64,000 nucleotides of DNA from Rhizobium leguminosarum. GTDB taxonomy: Bacteria > Pseudomonadota > Alphaproteobacteria > Rhizobiales > Rhizobiaceae. The stretch lies in the NCBI RefSeq assembly GCF_001679785.1, contig NZ_CP016286.1:434001-498000 (forward strand). The letters are read 5' to 3'. Under the pieces are notes generated by a model, which saw nothing but the letters and a program-made list of their open reading frames with translations, was not told where the DNA came from and made no database searches. Below, piece after piece: positions 8,907-16,627 of the stretch. Every line of letters begins with the position of its first letter. The stretch's first letter is position 1. A program made the position numbers and the translations under genes.

Positions 8907-9251
8907 ATGAGCGACATGCGCACATCCCGAGAGCAGACCGTCCGTCATCTCTACGCCGCCTATCTCGACGATCGCAAGGATATCGTCGGCGCCATGTTGA
9001 CGGAGGATTTCACCTTCTCCAGTCCGCGTGACGACCACATCGACCGGGCGACCTATTTCGAGCGTTGCTGGCCGAAGGAGCCGGTCTTCCGCGGCTTTGA
9101 CATCGAATTCCTGGCGATCGACGGCGACGAGGCGGTCGTCCGCTACCGTGCGGAAAAACTTGACGGCGCCAGCTTCCGCAACATCGAGAGCTTTCGCTTC
9201 CGCGGCGACAAGATCGCTTCCGTGGATGTCTATTTCGGCCGGAATCTGTAA
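8907..9251 (+). CDS. SnoaL/NTF2-like protein
   Basis: A 114-residue protein with the compact cone fold of the NTF2-like superfamily. The N-terminal helix reads TVRHLYAAYLDDRKDIVGAML, followed by EDFTFSSPRDDHIDRATYFERC, and the C-terminal strands read AVVRYRAEKLDG and FRFRGDKIASVDVYFG. Such proteins are small isomerases, hydrolases or binding proteins, so a precise role cannot be assigned. Start ATG at 8907 (MSDMRTSREQ) lies after a weak AGGACATTGCC context. It is flanked by two copies of the same 42-base palindrome (8500-8541 and 9255-9296). Confidence 0.72.
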   Translation: MSDMRTSREQTVRHLYAAYLDDRKDIVGAMLTEDFTFSSPRDDHIDRATYFERCWPKEPVFRGFDIEFLAIDGDEAVVRYRAEKLDGASFRNIESFRFRGDKIASVDVYFGRNL

Positions 9252-9254
9252 CCC

Positions 9255-9296
9255 TACAGCGCTGCGCGTCTTTTCAGACGCGCAAAGGACGCTGTA
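9255..9296. repeat. 42-base palindromic repeat, copy 2
   Basis: Same TACAGCG...CGCTGTA structure and length as the copy at 8500-8541, located four bases after the SnoaL-like stop codon. It can fold into a long hairpin and might end transcription, though there is no clear T-tract. Confidence 0.65.
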
Positions 9297-9321
9297 GCAC
9301 TATGCGCTAGCGCAGCGATCT

Positions 9322-10053
9322 TTACAGGAGCCGTATCGCCGAAGTGCCGATGATGATCATCGACACCGCCACCATCAGCGGCCGCACCGGCAGCCGTTTG
9401 ACGAGGATCGCGCCGAAGGGGGCGGCAATGACGCCTCCGATGATCAGGCCGATCGCCGAATCGAGCTCCGACCAGCCGAGCGTCAGGATGAAGGTCAGGG
9501 AAATCGTCAGCGTCACCGCGAATTCGGTGAAATTGGTCGAGCCGATCACCCGCTTCAGGTCGTGGCCGCGGCTGACGAGCGAACTGGTGACGATCGGCCC
9601 CCAGCCGCCGCCGCCGATCGCATCGAGCACGCCGCCGAAAAGCCCGACCGGCGGCACCATCCAGTCGCGAACATCCCGCTTCGGCGGCGGCCGAAATGCC
9701 TTGTAGAGAATCACCAGCCCGATCGCGATCAGATAGGCCGATACGAAGGGCTCGATCGCCTTGCCGTCAATATTGGAAAGCAGATAGGCCCCGATCGCGC
9801 CGCCGATCATGCCTGCCGGTGCGAGCCGCGCCACCAGACGCCAGTCGACGTTGCGATGATAGGCATGCGAGATGCCCGAGGCGGCGGTGGTGAACATTTC
9901 CGCCACATGCGTCATGGCGCTGGCATTGGCCGCCGGCACCCCGAAGGCGAGAAGGCTCGTCGTCGACAGCACGCCGAAGGCCATGCCGAGCGCGCCGTCG
10001 ACGATCTGCGCGCAGAAACCCACGACGATGAAGAAGAAGATATCCGATGTCAT
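9322..10053 (-). CDS. TauE/SafE family sulfite/anion exporter
   Basis: A 243-residue polytopic inner-membrane protein with about eight hydrophobic segments arranged as two related halves. Seen: VVGFCAQIVDGALGMAFGVLS at the N-terminus and GGVLDAIGGGGWGPIVTSSLV in the second half; the two Asp/Gly-rich loops are the family signature. TauE/SafE proteins are thought to export sulfite, sulfoacetate or other small organic anions. The gene is alone; its neighbours give no substrate clue. Start ATG at 10053 follows a GAGGGGAC site. Confidence 0.85.
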   Translation of the reverse strand: MTSDIFFFIVVGFCAQIVDGALGMAFGVLSTTSLLAFGVPAANASAMTHVAEMFTTAASGISHAYHRNVDWRLVARLAPAGMIGGAIGAYLLSNIDGKAIEPFVSAYLIAIGLVILYKAFRPPPKRDVRDWMVPPVGLFGGVLDAIGGGGWGPIVTSSLVSRGHDLKRVIGSTNFTEFAVTLTISLTFILTLGWSELDSAIGLIIGGVIAAPFGAILVKRLPVRPLMVAVSMIIIGTSAIRLL

Positions 10054-10114
10054 GCAGTCCCCTCAGGCGAACGGTAGCATCAGAATAAGCGACGCGGGGA
10101 AAAAATTTCCGGTC

Positions 10115-10768
10115 TCAACCGGCAAGTCCGCGCTGCTTCAGCCGGATGATCTTGAAGAAGCCGTTGGGAAAGACCGGCAGGATATCGGCAGCGGCAAAAT
10201 CGCCGCGGCGCTCGGCCCAGGCGACGATGCGGTGAATGCGGAAGGCGGAGGACCAGCCGATGTGACGCACCAGCGGCGCCACCGCCGTCTCGATGGCGCC
10301 CTGCAGACCGGCGCCGTCGCCAAGCTTGCTGGCGAGGATGATCTCGCCGCCCGGCCTCAGCACCCTGGCGCATTCGTCCAGCGCCCGTTCGGGTTCAGGG
10401 ATGAGCGTGATGACGAAGGGCAGGCAGACCGCATCGAAAGACCGGTCGGCAAAGGTGAGCGCATGCGCATCCATCACCTCCAGCGCCTGCACATGCTCAA
10501 GCTTTTCGCGTTTCGCCTTTTCACGCGCCCGCGCGATCATGTGTTCGGAAATGTCGATGCCGGTCACCCGGCAGTGGCGCGGGTAATGCCCGAGCGTCAG
10601 GCCGGTGCCGACGCCGATCTCCAGGATGTCGGTGCCAGCCGCAGCGGCCAGGACTGCAAGCTTGCGGTGGCCATCGCGCAGGATGCCGCGATAAACCCGG
10701 TCATAGACCGGTGCCCAGCGCTGATAGATTTTCTGCTGATCTTCCGCCCTGCTGCGAAGCTCTGACAT
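10115..10768 (-). CDS. Class I SAM-dependent methyltransferase, possibly phospholipid N-methyltransferase
   Basis: A 217-residue enzyme starting at ATG 10768 (MSELRSRAEDQ) behind GGAGGTG; the longer in-frame extension enters an intergenic repeat. Motif I is ILEIGVGTGLTLGHYP (about residues 48-63), motif II VTGIDISEHMI, motif post-II VMDAHALTFADRSFDAV, and motif III RVLRPGGEIIL. The order is that of UbiE-like methyltransferases, and EIGVGTGL followed by YP is also seen in Rhodobacter-type PmtA enzymes that methylate phosphatidylethanolamine. Assignment to lipid methylation is inference only; other substrates are equally possible. Confidence 0.7.
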   Translation of the reverse strand: MSELRSRAEDQQKIYQRWAPVYDRVYRGILRDGHRKLAVLAAAAGTDILEIGVGTGLTLGHYPRHCRVTGIDISEHMIARAREKAKREKLEHVQALEVMDAHALTFADRSFDAVCLPFVITLIPEPERALDECARVLRPGGEIILASKLGDGAGLQGAIETAVAPLVRHIGWSSAFRIHRIVAWAERRGDFAAADILPVFPNGFFKIIRLKQRGLAG

Positions 10769-10785
10769 GCCGGCACCTCCCCAGA

Positions 10786-10870
10786 AAATTCCAGGAAAAG
10801 TGAAAAGCGGTTTTCCAGGAATTGCATAAAACAAAAGATTTCAGCGGCTCTGCGCTTTCATGAAATAGCG
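10786..10870. repeat. Rhizobial intergenic repeat (AATTCC...AGCGGTTTTCC type)
   Basis: It contains AATTCCAGGAAAAGTGAAAA, AGCGGTTTTCCAGGAATTGC and then ATAAAACAAAAG followed by TGCGCTTTCATGAAAT. The same word order is found at 20962-21090 between dmeR and dmeF, and shorter versions at 34616-34668 and 58978-59030. It lies in the leader of the methyltransferase gene. Confidence 0.6.
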
Positions 10871-10997
10871 CGATCCGCCGTAAAGCCCAGCCTTTCAACT
10901 CGTAAGGGTAGACTCCGGTTCCCGACGAAATGTGACGCAAGGCACAGATTCTCACCTGCGACCACTTTAGGGGCGCCTGAGTGCAGTCCGCTGCCGC

Positions 10998-11324
10998 CTA
11001 TTTTGCCGGCATCAGCCCAAGCTGTTTGGCGTCCAGTTCACTGCCGATCTCGATGGTTTTCTTTTGCTTGTCGTAGACGCAGATCTGGGCGATCAGCCCT
11101 TTGGCGCCCTTCGGCTTGCCGGTCACCAGCGCAAGCCCGTAATGGGAGCTGCCGAAGGGATCGACGGTGGCGCTGGGCTTCTCGATCGTGACCGCTGCCT
11201 TCTTGCTTTTCGCCTCGACGTCGGCGGCGAGCTGCTTCTAGGCCTCATCGGAGGAGGCATGCGCCACACCTGAGAGCGAAAGCAGTGCGGCGGCAGCGAG
11301 AGGCTGGATTATATTCCTGTTCAT
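10998..11324 (-). pseudogene. Small secreted protein gene with premature amber codon
   Basis: Read from ATG 11324, the frame gives an N-terminal signal peptide (MNRNIIQPLAAAALLSLSGV, then AHA as a likely cleavage site), SSDEA, a TAG at 11238-11240 (codon 29), and then a further 79 codons without interruption to TAG at 10998. The downstream part (KQLAADVEAKSKKAAVTIEK, FGSSHYGLALV, GLIAQICVYD, SELDAKQLGLMPAK) looks like an ordinary periplasmic protein. A single TGG to TAG change would explain the break. The family is not recognised. Readthrough or a sequencing error are alternatives. Confidence 0.7.
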
Positions 11325-11549
11325 ATCGGGTCTCCGTTGATCTCCATAATAGGCAAAGTGGTTTTCGGGGCGGGTATTCCCATTGATTTGCCCAGGCGAT
11401 TTCTACACACGACTCCAACCCGGCAACTGAGGCAAATTTTCCTCCGGCCGGTCGCTTTTTGATAATTCGCCGGTTGCCTCTCCCCCTTTCCCCTCCTATG
11501 TTCCGCCTCACCTGCCGAGACGCAATCTATTGCCAAGAGGAGATCTGAC

Positions 11550-12152
11550 ATGGCTTTCGAATTGCCTGAACTTCCCTATGACTACGAAGCGCTTGCTCCC
11601 TTCATGTCGAAGGAAACGCTGGAGTTCCACCACGACAAGCACCACAAGGCCTATGTCGACAACGGCAACAAGCTCGCCGCCGAAGCCGGTCTTTCGGACC
11701 TGTCGCTCGAAGACGTCGTCAAGAAGTCCTTCGGTACCAATGCCGGCCTCTTCAACAACGCGGCCCAGCACTACAACCACATCCATTTCTGGAAGTGGAT
11801 GAAGAAGGGCGGCGGCGGCAACAAGCTGCCGGGCAAGCTCGAAGCGGCCTTTACGTCCGATCTCGGCGGCTACGACAAGTTCAAGGCCGATTTCGCCAAT
11901 GCCGGCGCCACCCAGTTCGGCTCCGGCTGGGCCTGGGTTTCCGTCAAGAACGGCAAGCTCGAAATCTCCAAGACCCCGAACGGCGAAAACCCGCTCGTTC
12001 ACGGCGCCACCCCGATCCTCGGCGTCGACGTCTGGGAGCACTCCTACTACATCGACTATCGCAACGCCCGCCCGAAGTACCTCGAAGCCTTCGTCGACAG
12101 CCTGATCAACTGGGACTACGTCCTGGAACGCTACGAAGAAGCCACGAAGTAA
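11550..12152 (+). CDS. sodB: Superoxide dismutase, Fe/Mn type
   Basis: A 200-residue enzyme that converts superoxide to oxygen and hydrogen peroxide. The four metal ligands are visible: His27 in EFHHDKHH, His77 in HYNHIHFW, and Asp160 and His164 in GVDVWEHSYYIDY. The C-terminal motif DVWEHSYYIDYRNARPKYLE is typical. GGGGNKLPG and FGSGWAW follow the usual order. No signal peptide is present, so it is cytoplasmic. Iron or manganese preference cannot be settled by eye; rhizobial enzymes of this type can use either. Start ATG at 11550 follows AGGAGA; a strong terminator follows the gene. Confidence 0.95.
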   Translation: MAFELPELPYDYEALAPFMSKETLEFHHDKHHKAYVDNGNKLAAEAGLSDLSLEDVVKKSFGTNAGLFNNAAQHYNHIHFWKWMKKGGGGNKLPGKLEAAFTSDLGGYDKFKADFANAGATQFGSGWAWVSVKNGKLEISKTPNGENPLVHGATPILGVDVWEHSYYIDYRNARPKYLEAFVDSLINWDYVLERYEEATK

Positions 12153-12177
12153 GCGGCGTCAGCCTGTTTGAATTTGA

Positions 12178-12211
12178 CACCGGCGCCCCCAAAAGCGCCG
12201 GGTGTTTTGTT
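12178..12211 (+). terminator. Rho-independent terminator after sodB
   Basis: CACCGGCGC (12178-12186), an eight-base loop, then GCGCCGGGTG (12195-12204) followed by TTTTGTT. The stem is strong and directly follows the sodB stop. Confidence 0.85.
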
Positions 12212-12262
12212 GGAGAGGCAAGCCGTCACATGCCTGTCATCGGTCGCTCCTAATCACGCCCC

Positions 12263-13108
12263 ATGTCTTCTTCCTCTTCTCCCCCATTCCGTTTCGGCAT
12301 CATCGCCGACCCGCAATATGGAGCGATCGCGCCGCATGTTGCCATGGATCGTTATTACGCCAACAGCCTTGCCAAGGTTACCGAGGCGATCGAGGTCTTC
12401 AATGACGAGGAATTGAGCTTCGTCATGACCCTCGGCGATGTCATCGACCGCAGCTTTTCAAGCTTCGACGATATCCTGCCGGTCTACGGCAAGCTGAGGC
12501 ACGAGGCGCTCTTCCTGCTCGGTAATCACGATTTCTCGGTCTCGTCGGGGCACCTGTCCGAAGTCGCCGCGCGTCTCGGCATGCCGTCGCCCTATTACAG
12601 CTTTTTGCGCCATGGCTGGCGCTTTATCGTGCTCGACGGCAACGAGGTCAGCATCTTCGCCCCGCCCGAAGGCCATCATCATCGCGCCCTTGCCGCTGAG
12701 ATGCTGGCGGAGCTGCAGGCCAAAGGTGCGAGGAATGCCCATCGCTGGAATGCCGCGCTGAGCGACGAGCAGTTCGCCTGGCTCGGAGATGAAATCGCAA
12801 AAGCGGCCGAGGCCGGCGAGAAAGTGATTGTCATGAATCACTATCCGGTGCATCCGCCCAGCGAGCACGGCATGTGGGATAGCGAGCGCATCGTCGCGCT
12901 GCTCGCCTCCAGCAGCAATGTCGTTGCCTATCTCAACGGCCATGACCACGTCGGCAATTACGGCATGGCCGGCCCTTGTCACTTCGTCAATTTCAAGGGC
13001 GTGGTCGATACCGAGACGCAAAACGCCTTCGCGATAGTCGAGGTCCATGCCTCCAGCATCGAAATCCGCGGCTTCGGCCGCGAGGTGAGCCGCACGCTGG
13101 CCTATTAG
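12263..13108 (+). CDS. Metallophosphoesterase, ADPRibase-Mn-like
   Basis: A 281-residue calcineurin-like phosphoesterase. The metal-binding blocks are in the expected order: FGIIADPQYG (D-x-H/Q type block I, residues 10-19), TLGDVIDR (block II), LLGNHDF (block III, GNHD), IVMNHYPVH (block IV) and LNGHDHVGNYG (block V, GHxH). The ADPQYG start is characteristic of the manganese-dependent ADP-ribose/CDP-alcohol diphosphatase group. It would therefore hydrolyse ADP-ribose or related nucleotide diphosphates in the cytoplasm. Start ATG at 12263 is assigned from the domain start; no strong ribosome-binding site is visible. Confidence 0.82.
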   Translation: MSSSSSPPFRFGIIADPQYGAIAPHVAMDRYYANSLAKVTEAIEVFNDEELSFVMTLGDVIDRSFSSFDDILPVYGKLRHEALFLLGNHDFSVSSGHLSEVAARLGMPSPYYSFLRHGWRFIVLDGNEVSIFAPPEGHHHRALAAEMLAELQAKGARNAHRWNAALSDEQFAWLGDEIAKAAEAGEKVIVMNHYPVHPPSEHGMWDSERIVALLASSSNVVAYLNGHDHVGNYGMAGPCHFVNFKGVVDTETQNAFAIVEVHASSIEIRGFGREVSRTLAY

Positions 13109-13148
13109 GTTGCGACAGGCTGCTCGCTATTGTTTGGTTTGCGCGAGT

Positions 13149-13305
13149 GGCTGCCCCTCACCCTAACCCTTACCCTAACCCTCTCCCCGTAAAAATGGGG
13201 AGAGGGGACGTGCCCTACGAGAGGTGGCAGGGAACGGAGAGGGTGCGGCATATCCCCTTCGCCCCGCCTGCGGGGAGAAGGTGCCGGCAGGCGGATGAGG
13301 GGCTG
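13149..13305. repeat. Palindromic intergenic repeats
   Basis: Two hairpin units: CTCTCCCCGTAAAAATGGGGAGAG around 13180-13205 preceded by CCCTAACC runs, and GCCCCGCCTGCGGGG with GAAGGTGCCGGCAGGCGGAT around 13260-13305. The second is the same family as 2129-2297. The gap 13109-13388 otherwise contains only a short fragment discussed at 13340-13377. Confidence 0.6.
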
Positions 13306-13339
13306 GTCTCGCCAACCTCATGGCTGGGATGTTAGGTGA

Positions 13340-13377
13340 CACTGACGCGGACTTATGTAGCAAATGCCACAAGACTC
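13340..13377 (-). repeat. Short fragment related to 15850-15884
   Basis: On the minus strand this reads TTGTGGCATTTGCTACATAA followed by GTCCGC. The plus strand at 15850-15884 reads TTGTGGCAATTGCTCCATAA followed by GTCCGC, 24 of 26 identical. Both can be translated as LW-H/Q-LLHKSA, suggesting two remnants of one coding sequence in opposite orientation around the IS630 copy and the cytochrome gene. Confidence 0.5.
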
Positions 13378-13405
13378 CAAGTCAACTAGTACCACGCCAC
13401 AGAGA

Positions 13406-14521
13406 TTATGACTCTTTGACGGGGTAAGCTTTACGGAGCTTTTTGCGGGCATTTTCGGTTGTGAACATCCATTGGATCTTTGCGCCGTGGGCGTTGCGTT
13501 GCTGCTCCCAGGCTGCGACTTCGGCGATTATGGTGTCTTTGTTGTCGATACGACGGTCGAGGCATTGGCTACGCAGGACACCGATCTCGATCTCGACCAT
13601 GTTGAGCCAACTGGCGTGCTTGGGCGTGTGGTGGAACTCCAGTCGCTTCAGCACCCTTCGAGCTTGCGGGGCGGGAAATGCGTCGTAAAGCGCCCCGGCG
13701 GAATGAGTGGAGAGGTTGTCCATCACCACGCGGATGATCGGCGCGTCGGGATAATCGACGTCGACCAGTTCGCGCATGCACTCGGCGAAGTCTTGGTTGG
13801 TTCGCCGATCGGTGACCTTCACCCTGCGCCAGGGCCGGTGGGCGTCCATGAAGACAAACAGATTGACCGTGCCGTTTCGGCGATACTCGCAATCGTAGCG
13901 TTCAAGCTGGCCAGGCTTGGCCGCAATGGGCTCGCGCACTTCGCCGATGAGTTGGGTCGGGCTCTCGTCGAAGCAGACCACGGGCCTTTGTGGATCAGGC
14001 GTTTCTGCGTAGAGGTCGAGAACATCCTCCATGCGCGCGACGTATTCCCCATCGATCTTTGGGATGCACCACATGTCTTTGCGCCAAGGCTTGAGATGGT
14101 TCTCAGCCAGCCGGCGACGCACGGTCTCCGAGGACAACTGGTCATGATCGGTGAGCCGGACCATCTCATCTGCCAGAAGCTCCAGGGTCCAGCGGGCTCG
14201 CCCGGGCGGCGGCTTTGAGCAGGCGGTCGCTACCAACAGCGCCTCCTCCTTGCTCGATAGCTTGCGCTCAACACCCGGGCGCGGTTCTTCGCTGAGCGCC
14301 CCTTCCAGATTGGCTTCCACAAACCGGCGTTTGGTCCGGTAAATCGTCGATCCGCTGACGTTCAAGGTTGCCGCGATCACCTCGTCGCTGAAGCCTTCGT
14401 TCGCTGCGACCAGGATCTGGGCGCGCTTGATCTTGCGCGACCTGTGGCACCCCCCGCTCAACAAAGCGGCCAGTTGGTCACGTTCCGATTGGCTAAGCTC
14501 TATGTGAAACTTTATATTCAT
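13406..14521 (-). CDS. IS630-family transposase (intact)
   Basis: A 371-residue transposase. Start ATG at 14521 (MNIKFHIELSQ) is chosen because AAGGAGG lies immediately upstream; the longer open frame to 14641 runs over the divergent gene. Seen: N-terminal HTH (NEGFSDEVIAATLNVSGSTI), a second HTH-like region around SSETVRRRLAENHLKPW, then the catalytic domain with Asp in VVCFDESPTQL, Asp in IIRVVMDNLSTH and Glu in ASWLNMVEIEIG, the DDE order of the IS630/Tc1-mariner superfamily. It should cut and paste at TA. A run of six C (14450-14455) is the site of the frameshift in the other copy. Confidence 0.93.
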   Translation of the reverse strand: MNIKFHIELSQSERDQLAALLSGGCHRSRKIKRAQILVAANEGFSDEVIAATLNVSGSTIYRTKRRFVEANLEGALSEEPRPGVERKLSSKEEALLVATACSKPPPGRARWTLELLADEMVRLTDHDQLSSETVRRRLAENHLKPWRKDMWCIPKIDGEYVARMEDVLDLYAETPDPQRPVVCFDESPTQLIGEVREPIAAKPGQLERYDCEYRRNGTVNLFVFMDAHRPWRRVKVTDRRTNQDFAECMRELVDVDYPDAPIIRVVMDNLSTHSAGALYDAFPAPQARRVLKRLEFHHTPKHASWLNMVEIEIGVLRSQCLDRRIDNKDTIIAEVAAWEQQRNAHGAKIQWMFTTENARKKLRKAYPVKES

Positions 14522-14549
14522 CGACACCTCCTTCAGCGTGGAGACGCAG

Positions 14550-14834
14550 ATGAATCCCAAAATGAGTCCCTCACTTGACCCGCAAGCCGCAACGGCAAGA
14601 CGGGGCCTTACGCAGATCCAAGGCCAGTACCTGGCCTTCATCTACGCCTACAGCCGCATCTTCAAACAGCCTCCGGCCGAAGCCGACATGCGTCGCCACT
14701 TCGGCGTTACGGCTCCGTCTGTTCACCAGATGGTGCTGACCCTCGAGAAGGCGGGTTTTATATCTCGCGTGCCAGGCGCCGCACGCAGCATCCAACTTCT
14801 CATCCCACCAGAAGCCCTGCCAATTCTACGATAA
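14550..14834 (+). CDS. LexA-like winged-helix passenger protein in IS630
   Basis: A 94-residue protein starting at ATG 14550 behind GGAG; a GTG at 14538 is a less likely start. Residues 20-90 (QYLAFIYAYSRIFKQPPAEA, DMRRHFGVTAPSVHQMVLTL, EKAGFISRVPGAARSIQLL) match the winged-helix DNA-binding domain of LexA, without any protease domain. It lies inside the insertion sequence and is divergent from the transposase, with 28 bases between the two start codons. Inference: it binds DNA in this interval or the terminal repeats and controls transposase expression. It could instead be an unrelated passenger. The gene is conserved intact in the second copy. Confidence 0.8.
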   Translation: MNPKMSPSLDPQAATARRGLTQIQGQYLAFIYAYSRIFKQPPAEADMRRHFGVTAPSVHQMVLTLEKAGFISRVPGAARSIQLLIPPEALPILR

Positions 14835-14993
14835 GACAAACCGTCATAATCTCTGTGGCGTGGTACTAGGGCGTGAACTCATAAAAACGCAGCCATAGTC
14901 GGAGGAGGCGACGGGGGCGCGCTCGCCAATGGTTGCATCTCCTGATAAGATCAGCATCACACTTCAGCTTAAGCCCCGATCTGGAGGCCTCGC

Positions 14994-15593
14994 ATGCCCT
15001 GCAGCAGCGCGCTCGCTCCGTTCGTCATCGCCGCTCTCGCGGCCCTCGGTCCGCTGCCGGCTGGAGCGCAGAACAATGCTGCGCCACCGCCGGCGGCAAT
15101 CTCCCACAAGGCCAAGCTTTGCCAGATGTGTCACGGTAGGAAAGGTCTGCCGACTGTTAAGAACACGCCGATCATCGCCGGCCAGCACGAGTCCTCTTTG
15201 CTGATAGCTTTGCAGGAATATCGCAATGGAGCGCGCACCGACGACCTCATGGGCCGGATCGCGAAGAATCTTTCCGACGACGACATGAAGGCGCTTGCGG
15301 CCTACTTCTCCGCACTGCCCTGGCCCGCCTACCGCGAGCCGGCCGACGCAGCGAGCATTACCCGCCTCCAAGCGCTCGACGCCGGGAAGAAGTGCACCTC
15401 GTGCCACCGGGAGGGTTTCGTCGGATACGCCAACACTCCGCGCGTCGCAAATCAGAAGCTGGACTACCTGATCAAAACCCTCTCCGACTTTCACGACAAC
15501 AAGCGCCCGCACGTGCCCCGCATGACGGCCTTGGTGCGCAATTTTTCGGCCGACGACATCGCTGCCATGGCTTACTATCTCGCCGGCCTCTGA
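14994..15593 (+). CDS. Secreted diheme cytochrome c (c4-like)
   Basis: A 199-residue periplasmic electron carrier. An N-terminal signal peptide (APFVIAALAALGPLPAGAQ) is followed by two cytochrome c domains with CXXCH haem sites CQMCH (about residue 43) and CTSCH (about 134). Candidate distal Met ligands lie in DLMGRIAKNL and VPRMTALVRN. The two-domain layout, each with a C-terminal AYFS/AYYLAG helix, resembles cytochrome c4. It stands between an IS630 copy and a WYL regulator with no obvious oxidase partner, so its redox partner is unknown. Start ATG at 14994 follows GGAGG. Confidence 0.85.
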   Translation: MPCSSALAPFVIAALAALGPLPAGAQNNAAPPPAAISHKAKLCQMCHGRKGLPTVKNTPIIAGQHESSLLIALQEYRNGARTDDLMGRIAKNLSDDDMKALAAYFSALPWPAYREPADAASITRLQALDAGKKCTSCHREGFVGYANTPRVANQKLDYLIKTLSDFHDNKRPHVPRMTALVRNFSADDIAAMAYYLAGL

Positions 15594-15910
15594 CGATCAG
15601 TTCGGGGTCGGCGATGCACCAAATCGGGCCGCCGAAATAGCGATCACTGCGTTACGGCGATCGGCACCTCTTTGCCCACGAACTAAGCTATCCGTGCGCC
15701 GGTCATTTCTGGCCGTTTATGGGTTAACGCCCTATTTTGTACACTCCTGAATCACGAGAGTGCGTCCTTCATGGTTTCTGTGGTCGATGAATTGAAGTGG
15801 AAACTGGCCGAGATCGACGCCAGTTGGTCGCGATCCGAGAGGAAGCCGCCTTTGTGGCAATTGCTCCATAAGTCCGCACTGACGCCTGCTCGTACCTCAA
15901 ACGCCACACA
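15594..15910. other. Intergenic region with truncated gene fragment
   Basis: This 317-base stretch holds a possible N-terminal coding fragment from ATG 15771 (MVSVVDELKWKLAEIDASWS, then PLWQLLHKSALTPART). It runs without a natural end into the antisense of the WYL regulator gene. It looks like a truncated gene start; the LWQLLHKSA part has a relative at 13340-13377. Upstream, GTACACTCCTGAATCACGAG (about 15738-15757) may be part of its promoter or leader. Confidence 0.4.
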
Positions 15911-16603
15911 TCAAACCGGCACAGCTTTCTCCGTCCAACCGCTGGTCCAGAGTTCCCGCAGCCGGTCGCCGTCGCCCTTGAAGAAATCCTCAGCTGTCGC
16001 GCAGTGCTCCACCCGGTCGCTGCGGAAATTGCGGATCGCCTGGCGTAATTCGCACCAGGCGACGATATTGGCGGTCTGCGAATAATAGATCAGCGCGATC
16101 GGCCGGATCGTCCGCTCGCTTGCGCGGCCGAGCTCGTCGCGGTAGCCGAGCATCAGCTTGCGTTCGTCGCGGATCGCGCGGCGCACGATCGCAAGGTCGA
16201 AGCCTGCCGGCTGCGCAATCGAGCCCCAGGCGTAAAGCGCCTTGTTGTCCATTGCCTGGCGCAGCGGCGCCGGCACGGCGCCTGATATCTTCCGGTTGAC
16301 CCGGCGCGCGGCCTGTTTCAGCTCCTCGTCCGCCGTCCGTTCGAGCAGCGCCAGTGACAGCACGATCGCCTCCATCTCCTCGATCGAGAACATCAGCGGC
16401 GGCAGGTCGAAGCCCGGCCGCATGATGTAGCCGATGCCGCGCCCACCCTCGATCGGCACCCGCATTGCCTGAAGCGCGGCGATGTCGCGATAGATCGAGC
16501 GCACGGTCACTTCGAGCGTCTCCGCCATCGCCGCCGCCGTCATCGGCTTTCTTGCCAGCCTGAGGATCTGAATGATCTCGAAAAGCCGCGAGGCCTTGCG
16601 CAT
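15911..16603 (-). CDS. YafY-type HTH/WYL-domain transcriptional regulator
   Basis: A 230-residue regulator. The N-terminal HTH is RLFEIIQILRLARKPMTAAA with MAETLEVTVRSIYRDIAAL (about residues 6-45). The WYL domain covers about 120-210: ALYAWGSIAQP, RKLMLGYRDELG, RTIRPIALIYYSQTANIVAW and ELRQAIRNFRSDRV. WYL proteins sense small ligands or nucleic acids. It is divergent from a LysE exporter 129 bases away, and a clear palindrome (16628-16645) lies in between, so it probably represses or activates that exporter. The 3' end faces the truncated fragment at 15771. Confidence 0.87.
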   Translation of the reverse strand: MRKASRLFEIIQILRLARKPMTAAAMAETLEVTVRSIYRDIAALQAMRVPIEGGRGIGYIMRPGFDLPPLMFSIEEMEAIVLSLALLERTADEELKQAARRVNRKISGAVPAPLRQAMDNKALYAWGSIAQPAGFDLAIVRRAIRDERKLMLGYRDELGRASERTIRPIALIYYSQTANIVAWCELRQAIRNFRSDRVEHCATAEDFFKGDGDRLRELWTSGWTEKAVPV

Positions 16604-16627
16604 TTACCTCTCCTATCCGCTACGCTC

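Larger units (their letters stand above)
13389..14866. mobile_element. IS630-family insertion sequence, copy 1 (intact)
   Basis: A 1478-base element bounded by perfect inverted repeats that start GTACCACGCCACAGAGATTA at both ends, with a TA target duplication at 13387-13388 and 14867-14868 inside a CTAG context. It encodes a full-length DDE transposase on the minus strand and a LexA-like winged-helix protein on the plus strand. A second copy, inverted and one base shorter, lies at 30632-32108. Confidence 0.93.

Noticed and set aside
8518..8925. Minus-strand frame of 135 codons between the MFS and SnoaL-like genes
   Set aside because: It crosses two repeat units and lacks a ribosome-binding site or domain.
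13152..13180. CCCTAACC-type runs resembling telomere repeats
   Set aside because: Only a few irregular units within a common rhizobial intergenic palindrome; nothing else suggests a replicon end.
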